Below are positions 61,416-64,000 of a stretch of 64,000 nucleotides of DNA, piece after piece. The notes under the pieces are model-generated. The model saw only the letters and a program-made list of their open reading frames with translations. It did no database searches and was not told where the DNA came from. The translations under genes and the position numbers were made by a program. Source of the stretch: Elusimicrobiota bacterium (GTDB lineage Bacteria > Elusimicrobiota > Elusimicrobia > FEN-1173); NCBI GenBank assembly GCA_016715645.1, contig JADJZR010000008.1:116351-180350 (forward strand), read 5' to 3'. Position 1 is the first letter of the stretch, and each line of letters starts with the position of its first letter.

Positions 61416-64000
61416 CATGAGACCTCGCTCTTTCCCGCTGGCCGGCATGGCTCGTCCTGGTGTCCCTCGTTGGGAATCAGGTCCTGTTCAGCTACGAACC
61501 CGAACGGTCGTATTGGGAACAACGGCGGCAGGCGAAGGCTAAACGGTCAGTTGAATCGTCAGGGTCCCTTCTGGCGCGCGGCCCCTTGTTGGGGTCGGGC
61601 GGGGGTGGGCGGGCGGTCCTGCCGGTTTTGGAAAAGGTGTCGGCCGGCGCTCATTATAGGAGCATGGTTTCGCTTCCTCCCGGGTTGGGGAACCGTTTCG
61701 CCCCTATTTTTCCGCTGTGCCCCTGGGCCACGCCACTATTCGAAAAATCCATTTGCCGAAAAACGGGAAGGCCCGTGGACTCGTTTTCCACGTTTTGGAC
61801 GTCCATCGAAACTTGGATGCCCAAACCAACATCGCCCACACTGTCACGTCGTTGATCGGTCTGCCCCAATCCTCGGCCATTGCGATGGTGGGTTTTGGAA
61901 GGGGTTTTGGCCTTACGACCTGTCCTGGTTGCGTTCGTTCCCCGACCTCCAGGCCACACGGGTAGCCGCGGAAGATCTGTTGGCCCAAGACAAAATGTCG
62001 GGCCCAATGTTTTCATTATTGACCGCACCGACGGCGATCCCCCCGGTTATTGGCATTGACGATGAACCCCACTATCAAGCCAACCTGTCCGCCTACCGGC
62101 AATCCCTCGCCACAAAAGAGGCGGACCACGCCCATGTCAATATCCAGGTTAAGAAATTGGAAAGTGGTAAAACCTCCGCTTGTAACCCCGAATTAAAAGC
62201 GTTCGATGAAATGGTCCAAGGATACCACCGTGGAACCGTGTCGTTGGGAATCTACACCCGCGCATTGGCCCGAAAGGGGGGCCCGCCCCTTGCAAAGCCC
62301 ATCGCGTTGTTCCTGGAAGCCCTTGAGAAAGAAGAGACCCTGGACTTTAAAAAGGTGGAACAGCAAAGGGCGGGCCTGGTTGAATCGTTGGCCCAAAAAA
62401 TGAATCCGACCCAAACCAACGAACTGGTTTCTCGAAGCGTGTCTTATCGGGCCGGTGATCTGTCGTATGGAGACTTTTACCGTTGGATCGGGACCCTGTG
62501 CGAAGACGTGGGCGTTCCGCTCAGTCAATTTCCTGCCATGGCGGAATACATTCGGTACGTCTTGCTGTCCGAAACCATCGATGCGGAAGATCTTCTGGCC
62601 GAATGCCGGCGGCGGGAGAAGATTTTGTTCGAGCATTTGGCCAAAACCGACGCTGAACGGTCTGATCAGTCAATCCCATTACATGACGCTGGTTGAAAAA
62701 CTGCTGGATTTTTCCTCACTCCCCGACGAATGGGCCGATTACGAACAGGTCCGCGTCCGCGGGGAAGAAGTGGACCTGGAACCCTTACGAGTCGTTTTAT
62801 CGGCAAGCCCACGCCCGGGACAGCGCCATGGCCGAAAACTTTTTGAGCGCGCTTGAAAAATGCCGCTTACGGGACTTCGACCGCTCCTGTCTCCCTATTG
62901 TGACCGGGGCTACCACGGACCCGGGCTGAAAGAAAAATTGACCCAAGCGGGAATAGCCGTTGTAACGGTAGTCCCCAAAATCGAAAAAATTGACACCGCC
63001 CAAGGATCCTCCTACCTCACCGTTTTCGCACAGGAAAAAACTCCCCTCGACAAACTTTTCGAAGGCGCCAAACTGTTCGTGGCCGACGCCCCCTTTACCG
63101 CAGACCACGGCCGCACTTCAGGCGACTGGCGCGGCGCTCAGTTTACTAACACCTGGCGACTCTCTAACACCAAAAGTATTGGCGTTCTTGGAAACGCACT
63201 TTGAGGGAGTGTCCGTGGTTTGGGACAAAAAAATCGCCACAATCACTCTCGAACTTTTCGGCAAACCATTCACCGTTCGTAACGACCCGTCCCAACCGGT
63301 TGGGAAAAAGATCCAGGCGGGTCAACCATCCGATTTAAACTTCATCCAAAAATGGTTTCAATCAAGGGTCGTCGACGGACGATTATTAGCGATTGGTTCG
63401 GCTCTCTTTGTGGCGGGTGTATGGTTATTTATTACAGGCCCTACGGCTCTCCACCAGATGGGCCCCCTGCTTTCCGCGATCGGTTTGTTAACGATTCTTC
63501 ACAACTGGACCCCAGGGGGCCGATTGGTGACGCAATCCACGGCGGTGGGGCCGACCCCCGTCCGCGTGGATCCATCCCCGGTTCAGATGGCCTCATCCGA
63601 GGCCACTGGCGGAACAGCGGAAAAACCAGGAAGTGTCAACTATCGCCATCTTGCGGATGTCCCGGCCGGTAAATTGCAAGGGAAGCTCGTCATTGTTCAG
63701 CCAAGTCAAAATGACAAAGGCGCCGAAACCATTAGATCCCTAGTCAATCAGGGAGCTAGAGTTGTGCTTTTAAGCCGGAAAATTAGATGGACCGTTTGAA
63801 ACAGGACTACAAGCGTTTGGAATAAATTTCAGGCGGGTCAGCGGGGAGACCCGTAAGGGGGACTATCGCTGGCTTAGCGTGGGAGACAGGCAGTCCATTG
63901 AAAACCCGGTTTCTAGGAGCGTCACTCTGATCGAAGACATTTCCAAAGATGACCGGGACCGCAATAAATCACAAGCAAAGGCCATGGCCCAGGAGTTGGC
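61416..64000 (+). pseudogene. Large ChaN/TraB-like protein gene, frameshifted and cut by window end
   Basis: Fragments in three frames read as one long protein: a signal-like WLVLVSLVGNQVLFSY, GLVFHVLDVHRNLDAQTNIA (61775-61835; ChaN/TraB-like 'HVQDVHxNxxAQ' signature), SFPDLQATRVAAEDLLAQ, EPHYQANLSAYRQSL, the long open stretch to 62690, YCDRGYHGPGLKEKLTQ, WDKKIATITLELFG, and a hydrophobic helix LLAIGSALFVAGVWLFITG near 63400. Coding character continues to the window edge. Large proteins with this signature occur in Elusimicrobiota and Omnitrophota as I remember; function unknown. Many small indels would have to be corrected. Confidence 0.6.

Overview
The window looks like a chromosomal segment of a Gram-negative, GC-rich bacterium. 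Evidence for a Gram-negative envelope: an Omp85-type outer-membrane protein (53190-54803), an M48 lipoprotein and periplasmic DsbA-like thioredoxin. The frameshifted protein at the right edge (61416 to end) carries a ChaN/TraB-like 'HVxDVHxNxxAQxNI' signature that I associate with Elusimicrobiota and Omnitrophota, so an elusimicrobial lineage is my best guess, but this is inference from remembered families, not a search.

Layout. 1-6698 is a tight plus-strand block: SNF2 helicase, JetD-like (DUF2220) nuclease, DsbA-like oxidase, MauE/DoxX membrane protein, DegT-type aminotransferase and M48 lipoprotein. 6699-14213 is a lower-GC accessory zone packed with toxin-antitoxin modules (DUF4160/DUF2442, RelE-like, BrnT, HigBA-like, several broken), one intact tRNA-Phe, a 5' half and a 3' half of the same tRNA, an intact ISL3 insertion sequence and a dead transposase. 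14319-24314 is a putative defence region: a controller-like XRE protein behind a C-box, a giant helicase/Vsr-nuclease/DUF3320 protein, an AlbA/Schlafen-type ATPase, then six overlapping genes of mostly unknown function. 25163-32000 (minus) is a lipid operon that resembles E. coli ynbABCD plus an acyltransferase, a TIM-barrel amidohydrolase and an extra PAP2-type protein.

32022-42011 is a mobile-element pile-up. A large membrane protein gene is cut by a second ISL3 copy (8-bp target duplication), and its upstream leader is filled by a third, different element (6-bp duplication) that itself contains a fourth element (15-bp duplication). Removing these joins a TetR gene and its twin operators to the membrane-protein/MBL-hydrolase operon. 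42094-46555 holds a secreted serpin, AbiEi-like antitoxins and a SWIM protein; 46552-49254 a second SNF2 helicase; then pirin, an srsABC-like type III polyketide operon, and the housekeeping run yebC-ruvC-ruvA-ruvB-spoIID-queA.

From about 58.9 kb to the end, and in parts of 35.6-40.4 kb, reading frames are broken by many small indels while the encoded protein similarity stays intact. This includes queA, so unresolved sequencing error must be considered alongside true gene decay.
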